Assembly: GCA_036429605.1 (NCBI GenBank)
Contig: CM071590.1
Coordinates: forward strand, 1,798,001-1,862,000
Length of the DNA stretch: 64,000 nucleotides
DNA from: Cladobotryum mycophilum
Lineage: Eukaryota; Ascomycota; Sordariomycetes; Hypocreales; Hypocreaceae
Direction of reading: 5' to 3'
The translations under genes were made by a program, and so were the position numbers. How positions within the stretch are numbered: position 1 is the first letter of the stretch; each line of letters begins with the position of its first letter. Shown piece by piece: positions 11,260-23,428 of this stretch. The notes below the pieces were generated by a model. It worked only from the letters and a program-made list of their open reading frames with translations. It was not told the origin of the DNA and searched no databases.

Positions 11260-12265
11260 ATGGCCATCCTCGGAAAGCGCAAGGCCCCAGAGCCTTTAGT
11301 ATCGGAAGAAGATGCCCAAGCCATCTTCCGCAGACATTTTGAAGCTCGCTTCAATCCGCTGCCGGAAGCCGACGACGTAAAGACAGACGATGAAGAAGAC
11401 CAAGGCGACGAAGCGGATAGTGATGGGGAGGAGAAAAACGCCGAATGGGGAGGTTTGTCGGATGATGAAGTTTCTAGCGATGAGGATGAAGAGGGTATGA
11501 AATATCACATTGGCAGTCTTCGGCGCAAGACCCAGTCGACTAACTGCTGCCATAGAAACCCCAGCCGTCGAAGTAGTCGACCACTCCGTCTCTCAAACAC
11601 CCAAAGCTACAACTATGAGCAAACGTGAACTCAAAGCATTCATGGTCCGTCTCCATCCACCGTACGCCTATACACATGCGCAATGCTAACCAGCCCTCTA
11701 GTCGTCTCGCCCTCCCGACCAAACCGCATCCAGATCCTTATCCAGTACTCCCCAACCCACCACATCCTCCTCCACTTCCGTCCCCGAAGACGCCCCCTCC
11801 CTCCTCGCCCAAGATCTCGAACTCCGCCGCCTCCTCGCCGAATCCCATCTCCTCGCGCCCAAGCGCTCAACCTTCCTCTCCTCCGTCTCCTCCTCCGGCG
11901 CTGCCTCCGAGCCCAAGGCCTTCACATCGGGTCGCATCCGCCAAAAGGCCACCGACCTGCGCATCCAGGCGCTCGGCTCCAAGAGCTCCATTCTCAAGCA
12001 GGAGAAGATGCCAATGCACATGCGCAAGGGTATCAACGCCGCAGTGACTGCTAGAGAATCTAAGCGTAGACGCGAGGCCAAGGAGAACGGCATTATTCTG
12101 GAGAGGGAGACGGGAAAGAAGAAAAAGAGGGATAGGCGTGGTGGACTTGGTGTTGATCGTCCTGGTGTGGGCAGGATGAGGGGCGCTGAGCTAAGAATAA
12201 GCGAGCGTGATGTCAAGAGTATTGAAGGCACAAGAGATACATTTGGTCGGAAAGGCAGACGATAA
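11260..12265 (+). CDS. FAF1: Faf1-like protein, 40S ribosomal subunit assembly
   Basis: Homologue of yeast Faf1, a nucleolar protein needed for pre-18S rRNA processing; it binds the SSU-processome factor Krr1. Three exons, 11260-11494, 11556-11644 and 11702-12265, give 295 aa. Intron 1 is 61 nt (GTATG..CATAG). Intron 2 is 57 nt (GTCCGT..CTCTAG), with a GCTAAC branch site about 10 nt before the acceptor. The protein opens MAILGKRKAPEPLVSEEDAQ with a short FRRHFEARF helix, then a long acidic stretch (residues 40-90). The exon 2 joint gives the MSKRELKAFM helix. The C-terminal third has the Faf1 signature EKMPMHMRKGINAA followed by a highly basic RESKRRREAKENGI tail with nuclear-localisation character. 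Both splice joins are frame-perfect. The opposite strand also has a long frame across exon 3; it is a shadow of GC-rich codons. Confidence 0.82.
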
Positions 12266-12834
12266 TACGGAACATGTCCCATCTCAGCGAGGAGCACGGG
12301 TAATTCAATAAATAAGTGCTCACAGGGCATCACATCACCATGAAATGCGGAAACCAAGTAATAATAAAAAATAGCATGAATATATATGGCATTCACATAA
12401 GTCAAGGAACAGTCCTTTCTTCATATCTATAACATCGTTGTCCGTTCAACAGAGAATACATCTTCTCATCTCTGGAGCCCCCGGGAGTGTTTGACCTGCC
12501 TTCTCCAAGTGACTGTTATATATACAGACAGCACCGTTTTGACTCCCACCACATGCATTATCCCTCTCTCCGTATCACTGAAGAGCTGACGATAGACGCT
12601 TAACCAGATCCACCTGCCCACGCCCATGTCTATGAATAAACCCTTTTCGAACCCGCAAAACAAGAAACCAGAAGAGTAAATGCATCAAATGCAAAAGAAA
12701 TCAGATAATAATGAAAGAACATTGCGGCAGACTCTGGGGCGCACATTTGAAAGTAGCCCATAACTAGGAGCAACAGAATAGAAATCGTTAGATAACAGAA
12801 GTGAACATGGTAAGTCGTTTCAGACTCGGCTGCA
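12266..12834. other. Convergent 3' region between FAF1 and ste12
   Basis: 570 bp between the FAF1 stop and the ste12 stop, the two genes converging. It must hold both 3' UTRs and polyadenylation sites; AATAAT/AATAAA-like stretches lie at 12309-12312 and 12360-12370. No coding signal seen. Confidence 0.4.
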
Positions 12835-15156
12835 CTACATCGCACCGCCAGCGTTGATTGCTGTCGGATGGCCCATGGACATGGGCATGCCTAGCGATTG
12901 AAGGCTGTAGGATTGGCTTGATGCCATCGAAGTAGATGGCATACTTGAATCGCCTGCAGAAGTCACATTCATGGGGCCTGTGACGTAGGCGCCGTCCGAT
13001 GAAGGCGATGTCTCCTCAACAGAGCCAAGATGTTCTTCGCTAGAGAACTCCTCTTCCTCTTCCATAGAGAGGTTCATAGCTTCACCGCCATCTTCACGAC
13101 TGTGGGTGCGCTTGTGCCTAAAGGGAGCATTGTCAGCAAATGTCTATTCGTATCAATCCAAAGGCAACATACTGTGCAAGGTTATCTGATCTAGAGAATG
13201 CTTTGCTGCAGACTGGGCAGACGTAGGGCTTTTCCTGTGTATGCGTTCGAACATGTCTAAAGCTCAAGTTAGAATCGCTTGGAATTTTTAGCTGAGATTT
13301 GAGTTGAGACGTACCGCTTCAAGTGTTCGAGGCGCTTGAATAGTCGACCGCAGGTTGGGATTGGGCAAGAGTGGGACTTGTGAGGATACGGGCCAAGCTC
13401 CATAACGGTCGCAGAACGAGCTCGTCGAATTACACCGTTCGAACCATGCATGATTCGGCGATCATTCATCGTGCCGTCGACGGAGAAATCATCAGTGGGA
13501 AGATGTGGGAACTCTTGAGGGAGGGCTACGGGATGCACAGCAGGGCTACCGCCAATGGCGGAAAGGGGGTGCTGTGCCTTGACAAGTCCAATACATCCTT
13601 GTGCTGGTGGTGACTTGTCATTGACATGCCTGGGCCACCATAGGACAAGCCGGGAGGTGAGTTGCCAGCAGATTCATCACCTTCGGCAACTGGGCCGATG
13701 GAGGTGGAAACAGATCTCCGCAGATCAGAAGGCCTGTGAGGGGCAGATGGAGTCGATGTGGGCGCGGCAACGGCTGACAGGGAAGGGGGATGGATGTTCG
13801 GCGTCTTCGTTGCTTGTAGGTAGGGGAGCCCTCAATGACGGAGTAGACGTTGTTTGTGCCGTAGGATCGATGATACTGATTGCCACTCATGTTAGAGGGG
13901 GAAGCTGAACCATTCCGTTCAAACCATTCATGCCAGGGAGATGCTCGGGAATCGCAGAATAGAGACCAGTCTCCTCGTTGGCGATGTATGCGGGTTCTGT
14001 TGGCATACCAAGAGCCTGTTGGGGGGAGTGATGGGCTCAAAGGAAATTCCACGGTTGCTGTAGTCTTCATAACCAGAAGAGACGAAGGAGGGGGCGGGCG
14101 AATATTCCAAGCCATAGGCAGGCATTGAGGAGTGACGCTGGTGGCCCTGGGCGATGGGAATGCCATTCTGGTTATAGTGAACGCGAGTGAAGTCAGCTTC
14201 CCTCTTGACTGCCGCCACCTGCTGGGGCAGAGCCGGAGCCATCGTCATGGTATCGTACACCATGGAATCGATCCCCTCAGATAAAGGGGCTACTGATTGG
14301 GGAATCATGTTTGGGGGAGGCATCGAGTCCATGGCTCTCATCACGGGCGATGTAGACTGGCTCTGGTTGTAGGTGGACTGCTGGGCGTTGAAAGAAGACG
14401 AGTTGGCTTGTTGGCTCTTTGTGAGCTGCTCGTACAGCGACTGCGAGGAATCGTACTGGAAGGACAAGGCGGGCTCGCTAACAGCAACAGTAGTGGCTTC
14501 TTGGCCCATCTTCTCGCGCTTCAAGTCTCGCTCCAAAGCATCCAAGAAAAGACGGTCGTGCGGTACGCTGTACCAGTAGAAGACCTTTTGCTTCTTCTGG
14601 GTGCGAATGCAGTTGTTCTTGTAAAGGAAGTCAAGAAAAGCGCTCTTAGGCTCCTCCAGGGAGGCATCAGTTCCTGACTTTAGGTTTCGCAAATCAGAGA
14701 AAATGCCCTCTTCAAACTTCTTGGAGTTCTTCACGGGGCGACCAAAGGCCTGGAATCGGAAGGAAAGACAGCGCACAATATCTGTCCCAGAGATATGAAA
14801 GAGGTTGTTCCTGTGAATTGAGTTTAGCCCAGTCCATAGCCCGATGAACGAGCTGCGCGCTCATGACGCCACTTACCACAACACACAGGAGACGTATTCA
14901 CCCGTTGGCAAAAGGAACCGTCGAATGTACTGGTCCGGCTGCCAATCGACAGGGGCAGATATGAGAAAGTATTTCACTAGCCATACACATTAGTCCCAAG
15001 TTCCGTGGGGGTACAAATTTTTCCATGGTGCTACTCACGGTTATCCACCTGCTGAAGAGCGACCTGAGCATCATGAGGTAGCGATTGCTGGGCCTCGGTG
15101 CTCAGCATAAATGTCTCTGGCTTTTGAGAGGCCATGGCGGCTTGTTGTGAATACAT
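12835..15156 (-). CDS. ste12: Ste12 transcription factor (homeodomain-like plus two C2H2 fingers); frame broken four times
   Basis: MAP-kinase-pathway transcription factor controlling mating, hyphal fusion and host invasion in filamentous ascomycetes. Exons are 15156-15039, 14976-14877, 14810-13315, 13256-13173 and 13117-12835, with all joins in phase. The N-terminal STE DNA-binding region includes QPDQYIRRFLLPTGEYVSC, VKNSKKFEEGIFSDLRNLK and QKVFYWYSVPHDRLFLDAL. The two C2H2 fingers are CPIPTCGRLFKRLEHLKRH and CPVCSKAFSRSDNLAQHKR; the first is split by an intron. Repaired length would be about 694 aa, normal for the family. Exon 3 changes frame at four places: the G run 14021-14026, near 13908, the G run 13785-13789 and the G run 13565-13569. 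Each is cured by adding one base, with coherent Ste12-like sequence between them. Real decay is possible but sequencing deletions are more likely. The upstream region is unusually long. Confidence 0.9.
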
Positions 15157-16231
15157 GTTTTGAAAAATTGGAAATTGCGACGTGACCAAAGAGAGGTCAG
15201 TCTACAAGAGAAGCGAAAGTAACCGGTGATTCAGTAAAGCTATGCGATTTGGTGATCGGCAGGTAACTCCAGGCAATAATAGCGAAGTATACGAGTAGCG
15301 ACCGCGGCGGTTGCTGAATTCGGTAGGTGGATGACGATAAGAGAAAGGCACTGCCTTAGTTTCGCAACGGTAGCGATTCGACTAGATGATGATGATGATG
15401 ACGACGATGAAGAGACCAGCTCGGAATGATGGAAAAAAGCGATGCAGTTGAAATTGACGACCCGACAATTTGCGTCAAGCGAATAATGGGTAACGTCAGC
15501 AGCGTAAACGACCGTCAAGGGCGATGTGAGCGAGATAGCCGTGTGTGAGTTGAATGTGCCCTATATATTTTTGCGCAGGGTCTTATAAGACGACGGTCGC
15601 AAATAAAGAATGAAACGTTTTTCAAGAAAACGAAGAAGCCATCAATCGGACGGAAAGTCGAACAAGCGCTGTGACGAAGAACCGTTTTTGGTGCGTGTTT
15701 GAGCGACCTTGACTGGTGATGGGGGCGACAATGACGATGGTTGGAACAATGACGGAGAGACGACGACTGTGCGCGGGATTAGGGACAACCTGGCCCAAGG
15801 CGGCGCAACGCAACGCAACGCAATGGTAAAACTAAGAAGAAGAAGAGGAAGAAGAGAAAGAAAGAAAAAGATGGAATGTAAAATAAAAATAAAAAAAGAC
15901 GAGCACGAGAGAATTATGTGCGGCTCCGGATGAAACGGAAACGGAGGAGGAGCGGAGGTGGAGAGAAGAAGAAGAAGCGAAAGGGTAGGAGAGGTTGAAA
16001 TAAAGAAACACAGAGAGAAGAGATTTCAGGAAAAAAAGAGAAGACGGAGAGGCGGAAACGTGGGAATAAGAGTGATTGAGGAATGGGATGGGATGGGGGA
16101 TGGGACGATTAATGAGGTGTGGCTGCTACCCGTCGAAAGCGCCAGGCACTCGCTCCAATTCAACTCTCTAGGTACAGGCGGGGGCTTCTTCTTTCTGGGT
16201 CCTTTGGCGACAGGCGTATGGAGAGAGTAAC

Positions 16232-16262
16232 GGTGCTGGTGCTGGTGCTGGTGCTGGTGCTG
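16232..16262. repeat. GGTGCT hexanucleotide microsatellite
   Basis: About five tandem copies of a 6-bp GGTGCT unit followed by imperfect continuation to 16280. It lies in the ste12 upstream region. Confidence 0.9.
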
Positions 16263-16289
16263 GTTGCTGGTTGCAGGTGCTGGAGGGGG

Positions 16290-16316
16290 GGAGAGAGAGA
16301 GAGAGAGAGAGAGAGG
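16290..16316. repeat. GA dinucleotide microsatellite
   Basis: About thirteen GA repeats preceded by a G run, within the purine-rich part of the ste12 upstream region. Confidence 0.9.
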
Positions 16317-16852
16317 GGAGCAATGGGGAGACAGGCTCAAGAGACAGGACAGGGTACAGCCCAGCGCGAAGCAGAGGCTACGGGATGGTTAAACTACGCC
16401 GAAATTGGGTAGAACAGCGGTACGGACGAGGGATGGTTGGTGGGGCCACAGACTCGCAGGCGTAGTATGTACATGTAGTAGTGCGCGAGTGGGGCGCATA
16501 TTTTTCCAGGTGCTTCTTCTTCTCTCCCCCAGCGGCCCTTGAAAGTCCACTGGGAGCCTCCCTCCCAAGCCCAAACCAGGTGGGTTAGTGGGCACTCACT
16601 GTGCTATTCCTGGGTACGCTTACAGAGCACGCGCAGTAATGAAGGTACTAGGTACCTAACCTAAGTCGATATTGCCAGGGCTCCAGGGCTCCTCCAACTA
16701 ACAAGTCGGGTAGTACTACCAGCATAGGAGCAATTACAGCACCTTGAGCGGGCATGGATGGATCCATGGATCCCAAAATTTCATTTACATTGCAGCATCC
16801 AGATGCTTGTTTCTATGTATTGCATACATGACATACCTAGTACCTTGCTGTG

Positions 16853-16872
16853 CATCCATCCATCCATCCATC
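16853..16872. repeat. CATC tetranucleotide repeat
   Basis: About five tandem CATC units, flanked by related ATGGATGGATCC-type words at 16750-16770 and 16880-16890. Confidence 0.85.
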
Positions 16873-17419
16873 CAATCCAATAGATGGATCCAATACCGTC
16901 CTTAGTTACTTACTCTGCTAGTACGTACTTCACTGACTTGCAAGTACAAGTAGTACTTCAACTAGCACCGGCAGAGACCGACCAACAAGCACGGGCCAGT
17001 GAGTCGAAAAAGAAGCCCGCACTCGCCGCCGTCGCCGCCACAGCAGCTTCTCGCTCCACCTCACGGGGCGTTTGAGCGCTCTACATGTACAAGTCTTTCT
17101 TCTGCACGCACTGTCATCCACAAGCAGCGCACCCTTTTTCCACAGCCATGCATATTTGCAGTGACTAAATAGCACCAAGGGGAGGGAAATTGTTGTTGTT
17201 TTGTTTTGGTACTATATCGGAGAAAAAGAAAGAGAGAGAGAAAGAGAGGAGAGCGTGCAGAAAAGCAATGGGCCAACAGACTGGGCCCTCCCCCCAAAAT
17301 GCAGCTGGTCAAAAAGGACGCGCCTCAACGAATAGATGGAGTGGGGTGGAAGGATCAACAACCTGGGGAGTGAACTGAGTAATAAGAAGGCCACGAGATG
17401 AGAGAAGGTGCAGTCGGTG

Positions 17420-17770
17420 CATTTTCCCAGGTTGTGTCTCTCTCCCTTTCTGCCGTCTCTTCATCTCTCTCTTCATCATTCATCCTTCACTCACACGGTT
17501 TCTTCCTCCACTTGTTATTATTGCTATTACTTCTACAACAAGGGATCCAATGCAACTGTGAGACATGCGCCATCATCACACCAACTTCCAAACTTCTTGG
17601 TTCCCTTCTCTCTTTTCTTTTTACATTATTGTGTTACACCCTGTTTTTCTTTTATCGACTAGACTGCTCCGTAGTTCTCTTCTACTTGTACTATAGCCTG
17701 CCTTTCTGCGACTTTGCACATCACCACGCTAGGATTGGTACTGTTCCCTCTTTTTTTTTTTTTTCCCTTT
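17420..17770. promoter_or_regulatory. CT-rich, poly-T tract resembling a fungal leader
   Basis: Plus-strand pyrimidine-rich stretch with repeated TCTCTC/TTCTTCC and a T15 run ending near 17764. Such tracts normally sit just before transcription or translation starts in filamentous fungi. No credible coding frame follows within 1 kb, so it may mark an unrecognised plus-strand transcript. Confidence 0.3.
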
Positions 17771-20700
17771 CTCCATCATCAAAGCACAGCCTGCTACAAG
17801 CGCACAGATGAGAGACTATATGTCGGCACTCGCTTTCTTAACATGCCAATATGACAACCGCTATGTGAGAGTGATAGATGACTAGCACGGCCAATCCGTG
17901 CCCTGTTGACATGGCGGATGCCTTGGTCCCTGATGGGGTCAATAGCCACACCAACAACCCCTGACACCAAGTAGTATTGAATGGCATGAGAATTCATCTA
18001 TCCGCTCATCCTTAGTGCCCATGGCATCACAGGGGCCAAGTTGGCGATAACGGTTGACAGGTGGCCGTGAGCCCTCTCCTCCAACTCAATATATATAGGA
18101 AACACTCGTTCTACCTAAAAGTTTGGCAGTTCATATGCAAAATAGTTGCATTTGAATATTGTCTGGCGCCTCATGAGACGACCACATCTGGTAACCATGT
18201 TCCTGCTTGCTGGCCGATTGGCTCTCGCGATCAAATCAGGCATATCCGAGAAAAGCCTATCCTCAACATCAAACTACCCCATCCCTTCCCGCCCTCTCCA
18301 TGCAAGTGCCGTGGCCGCTGTCAATGACGATTGCGGCATGAAAAGCGCCCTTCTATCAACACGATATTAGAAGCATTGGGATCATAGTTGTCAGAAATGC
18401 TATGATAACCTTGGGGTACAGATTCCTCCGGGGTCGCTGCAGGAAGGCAAACCGTTATTGGTTGCTTCACATTCTGCAGTTACATGGCCTGCTCCATCTG
18501 ATGGTTCGGGTAAGCCATCATTGGAGCTGGCGGGCATCAGAGTTCCACAAAAACACCACGCGATAACTCTTCTCATGGACGATGTAACCCCAGATCGTCA
18601 TACGTGGGCAGAAATAGGCATACCGTATTGCTAAAGAAAACTGTTTCGCTCATGCGGTGTCGCTTTGTTCGTTCGTCACGATGCAGACCAGTGGCGTAAA
18701 TACCATGGCAGTGATATTGCCAGAAGCCTTCTAGGATCAATGCAGGTCACATCGTCGCATCTGTTTCCTTTGGATATTGTTTGATGAATGATATGGGTAG
18801 GTAGGTAGAACCGGCAAAATTGGTTTTGATGACAGTGCTGTAAGTGAGTTTGCATGGAATCGCTGACATTACAGTCAACGGGCTCAGTCACACTTGATCG
18901 AGGTACGGGGCATATCATTCGACTATACATTTACATATTTGCCGCCCCTACTTTTCGGTTCTCTCCAAGATTACAGTTTCCCTAGGATATTTACAAATAT
19001 GATAGCTTGTAATTCATCTAGGCTTTGAGAATGAGGGAGGCGAGGGTAGGGGGTGGCAAGACAAGGCAGCGAGCCACAAACTTGACAGAGTCACATCGCG
19101 ATTCAACTTGATGCTGTTGTTTTATGATTTATGGTTTTCAATGTATATTGGAGTCCTGAATTTGAGCGTGCGTGTGTGTGTGTGCGTTGATGGCAACCCA
19201 CACCGTTTCCTCGGCATCACGATCGAAGCGTTCCAATGTCGGGACGCGTCGCATGGGTTGGTTGTTGTCGCTACCCAGCCAGCTACCAACTCCCCCAACT
19301 ACCCAGCCAGCCCATGACAACTCAAGACCCAATGGACGACCTGCGTCGGGACGAGGCCCGCTGGGACGGCCCAAGCGTGGGACACAAGAATTGGCTTCTT
19401 CGTCTGAGTTGATGAAACGCGCCTGGAGCAACGCTTCAAGTCGCTTCCAAGTGCTTCAGAGCTGGATTGGTGTGGAGAGACTCGCAGCGCTAGAGACACC
19501 CGCAGTCTTGACTGGCTGCGTCAGATTGCGCACGCCCCCTCCATCCTGCGCTGCAACTTCACCAAGGCGGCCGAATCAAAGTCATGGCTGAACTCGCCCC
19601 CTCTTTTCCGTCTCTCTTTCTCTCTCTCCACGCACACACACACGCACATGCACACTCAAATCTCTATCTTTTCCCTCTTCCTACTTATCTATCACATCCT
19701 GTGCCAGCTGCTTTTGCCCAATCCAGCCCACCCAATCCCACCAAGCCATTTTCTTCGTGGAACAAGGTCGGTTGGGCGGGATGGGGCAAAAAGCTCGATA
19801 CTACCTACGCTTATTCCTGCTAGACAACTGCAAGCGACTACTTTTGGCCTGGTCATGCTCACGCGCTAAAGTTGAACTGGACGACAGACAATGTTGATCC
19901 CTCAGTCCTCTTTTAGATGGGAGGATTGGGGGACAAGTGGGTGTGCTGTGCTGCTTTCTTTGTTTGTCCAACGAAAACACCCACCCGTCAGCATGTCGTG
20001 GTTGCTTCCCGTGACCGCCCTCTTTGGACAACCAGCACACACAACAAAGTTGCAGTGTGTGTGCAGTGCAGCGCCCGGCGGCTAAGGCCAACTGGAGGCC
20101 AAACGGAGGGCCAGAAAGACGGCAGACAAACAGCCATTGCAGCGCTCTGGGAACAGCCCTAGCCTATCCCTCCCACGGTGGCTTTACAGGTCGCTTAGAA
20201 TCAACAGCCTCCCCCCAACCCCCAACCCCCATGGCATGGCGACGGCTATTTCTTCAGTGAATTCAAGAGATCGGATCGTACAGGCGCAACCATTGCTTGC
20301 AGCTACTCGCTTCTGTTCCGATCCCCAGCTTGTCGGGCTGGGCACGGTGCACAGAGCAGAAAGAAGTCGACAAGCGAACCCCAGCCACCGCTGCTCCATC
20401 ACTCCACAAGGTGGTCCCTGTGCGTCGAAGAATTTCAGGCACTGTCAACCTTGCGACACGTGCCGCCGATGAACACATGGCATGGCTCTCGCCCGATTTT
20501 CAGAATTGTTCAAGATCTTAGGGTTATGCCAAGATTCCCACTGCAACAATGACGGTCTGTTTGGGCCCCGGATTATCGTCTGAAACAATGAGAGAAGCAT
20601 GCTTGATCATCATACCCGCCACAATGGAAGCCAATGTTGTACATATGAATCTTACACCATGGCACCCACGCAACCTTACCGATGGGTTCTATCCCGTCCA

Positions 20701-23404
20701 GATACCCCCCATTGAAACAGTCACCATGGGATGGGATGTGTCCCCGCCGCGTTTCCTCGTCTTCACAGTATCATTAGGTGATTTCTCAGTCGAAACGCAC
20801 ATTTTTCTCTACGCCACATAGCTCAGGGCTCAATTGGGAGCTTTGTGTGGCAAAAGGCCTTGCCTTGTGCTTCTAGCCACGCTGCGTGGCATCGTGCATG
20901 CAATGATGCCAGCTACAATTGCCCCTGAGTTTCAGATGCCACTTCTCCACCTGCAAATTCATAATAATCGGTAGTGGATCGGGCTCCGCCTAATGCAAGC
21001 AATATGAAGGTGAAGGCGGTGTCGTTAACAAATACAGAGTACGTTGTGTGCCTTTTACGCAAAAAAGCATCTCCAATCCAATGACATTTTGTCATTTCGC
21101 GCTGACAGGCAGATGACAAGACCGACATTCCTAGTGTGACTGACAGTGACAGACAAAATATATTAATTGCTTATCTAGTGCAAACAAAATAATCAAGATG
21201 ACAGCACAGCAAGTCCCCCTCCCTCCCCTCCATCTTGGCCGGTACTAGGCGGCCGACAAACTCGGGACGTGATGGACGGGCAGAGAGAGAGAGAGAGAAG
21301 ACAAAGTGCCCAAACATGCAAACTCCAGTTTCAGAACCTTGCAAGACCCAAAAATTAGCCTAAGCTTAACGCTTCATCAGCCAACCAGAGATTTGAGGTA
21401 TCTCTTCAACAGTGCCATGCATGGTCCACCCGCATCAACCTTGAAGACTTTCACCAACCTTGGTCTCATTGGCTTGGCCAGCACCCATCTACAGCCATGT
21501 TCTCTGCCAGCATCCATCTCTTTGAGGGTGCTATAGTGCCGCAGAATCCTTCTTGAATTCCTAGAGGGGCTGGCCGCCGAATTGGTCGGTAGTCGAGGAA
21601 GGACAAGAATAGCACGATTCGGAGAGATGGTGGGAACTGGTAGCCACATGGCTTCGTTGGTCGCCGCCACAATATTGCGGATAGTCACAAAGTTCCTCTT
21701 CTCGATATTTTTGGTATCAAGCCTTTTTCATCAGGCTGAATGAATTAATATCATCGGGCGTCAATCCAAACTCCCAATTCCGCTCAAGAGGGCAACACAC
21801 GGTCTCACAAATTGATTTGAGCCAAAGAGTCATGGCCCTCGGCGCTTGTCATGATTGTTCATTATTGCCAATGGGGTTTCGTCACATATCATATGATACA
21901 TGACACAGAAACAAACGGTACCGTTTTCCTTTGGCCTTTGACATATGCCGGGGTGCTTTTTTGTCTCACTGGGCTATCCCGCTCGCTCTCTGCGGGTTCC
22001 TGGCCCGAGGTGGTCCTATAGCCGGACCTTTGTATTATGCCACTTGGCGTAGGCGAGGCTGCAACTAACAGTTAACCTGAAACAACTCCAGTTCCTGCAA
22101 AAAACCATGGAAAACAGTGCCATCCAGCACATACCCGCATGCCCAAATGCCACCACCAACCGTAACGCACTGACTCCTTGGGCTGGCAGGAGAAACTCCC
22201 ATTCGTGTGCCTTGCATGAGCCCCATCGCCCCTCGATCGCTGGCCTGCCAGTTGTGGGCAAGGTAAGAGTGTGTGACGGGAAGTATGGTGAGTACCTGGT
22301 TTTTGTTTTCAACAAAACAATCAGCAAGGGGCACCGGTCTCGCCACTTGAACGAAAAGTCTGTGCTTGTACCTTGCAGAAGTCGAAACTCAAAATCTCTC
22401 GGGGGGAAACAGGGTGCATGAAACTTGGGAGGTTACCATTCCCCAGCCCTTTCGAGAATGATCTGGATAATGAGAGTGAAAGCGTCATCGCCGAAAGCCT
22501 AACTCGAAAAGCATTACCAGCATGCCTAGATTGGGAAGTTCTTTATCGCCTTTCTTCCGCTATCCTTTACTCACCAGACTCATCTCCCTCCTTTCTTGGT
22601 TTCAAATCATCAACACGATCGTCCCCGGGAAACAACGTTGACGGTCTTTGTCACTTGGTTTCTGAGGAACGCCTAAACACCCCCTGAGGGCAGGGCGATC
22701 TGCAAGGCACCTCAGTTTAAAAGCACTGACTCGTAGGAAACAGGCACAGCATCCTAGCTTGGCGTTTTGTTTGATGGGTCGGTCATTCACTTGGGCAAGT
22801 CGGGTACATGACTGATTTTCGCCCTGGAAGAGCTGGTCACGTCTCGGCTCTCGCCTTTAGGTTGGGGGTTGGAGCCCTGTTTTCTGTTTTGCTTTACTGT
22901 TTGACATACTGTGAGTTTTGGTATGAAATGTTTGGATTGGGATATGCCGTTGGAGGCATAGCCACAGGCTTCAGGAAGAGGTGCTACCAGTGTTGAGGAT
23001 AAATGCACAGTTTTCAGCTCAAGTCACAGTCTACCATGCCCAATATGTGCCATAGTTCTTAATCTAAGCCATGGAGTAGAGTGTGTTCAGGTCCCAAGTG
23101 GTATCCCCATTCATCCTCTATCTCGTCTATCTCGCATATATCGCCTATATCGCTCACCATGAATCATTCAAGTAAAGGGTCATGACATCTTCATTGCAAC
23201 TCCAAGATCATCAGAGCTTCCCCATCACCTTCCTCTTTTGAATCAACCTTGCAAATCAAGATGGCTATTCCTCATCAATCCCATCAAGATCCCCCGCAGT
23301 TTCCCATCGTGGAGTGTTTGATACCACCTCTTGAAACCCCTTAACGAAAGCCCAGCCTCCCCCTCCCTTTGAACATTACCCTATCATTGGGGGGGATCCT
23401 TGGA

Positions 23405-23428
23405 GGGGAGGGGAGGGGAGGGGAGGGG
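23405..23428 (+). repeat. Five tandem GGGGA units, G-quadruplex-like
   Basis: Five runs of four G separated by single A residues, which fits the canonical G3+N1-7 quadruplex rule with minimal loops. It lies 1.4 kb beyond the coronin stop codon in the non-coding interval. Confidence 0.85.

Noticed and set aside
11698..12405. 235-codon minus-strand frame opposite FAF1
   Set aside because: Shadow of the Pro/Ser-rich exon 3 of FAF1, with no domain and no promoter context.
19172..19591. 139-codon plus-strand frame in the ste12 upstream desert
   Set aside because: Low-complexity Pro/Ser/Arg content and no splice or domain evidence.
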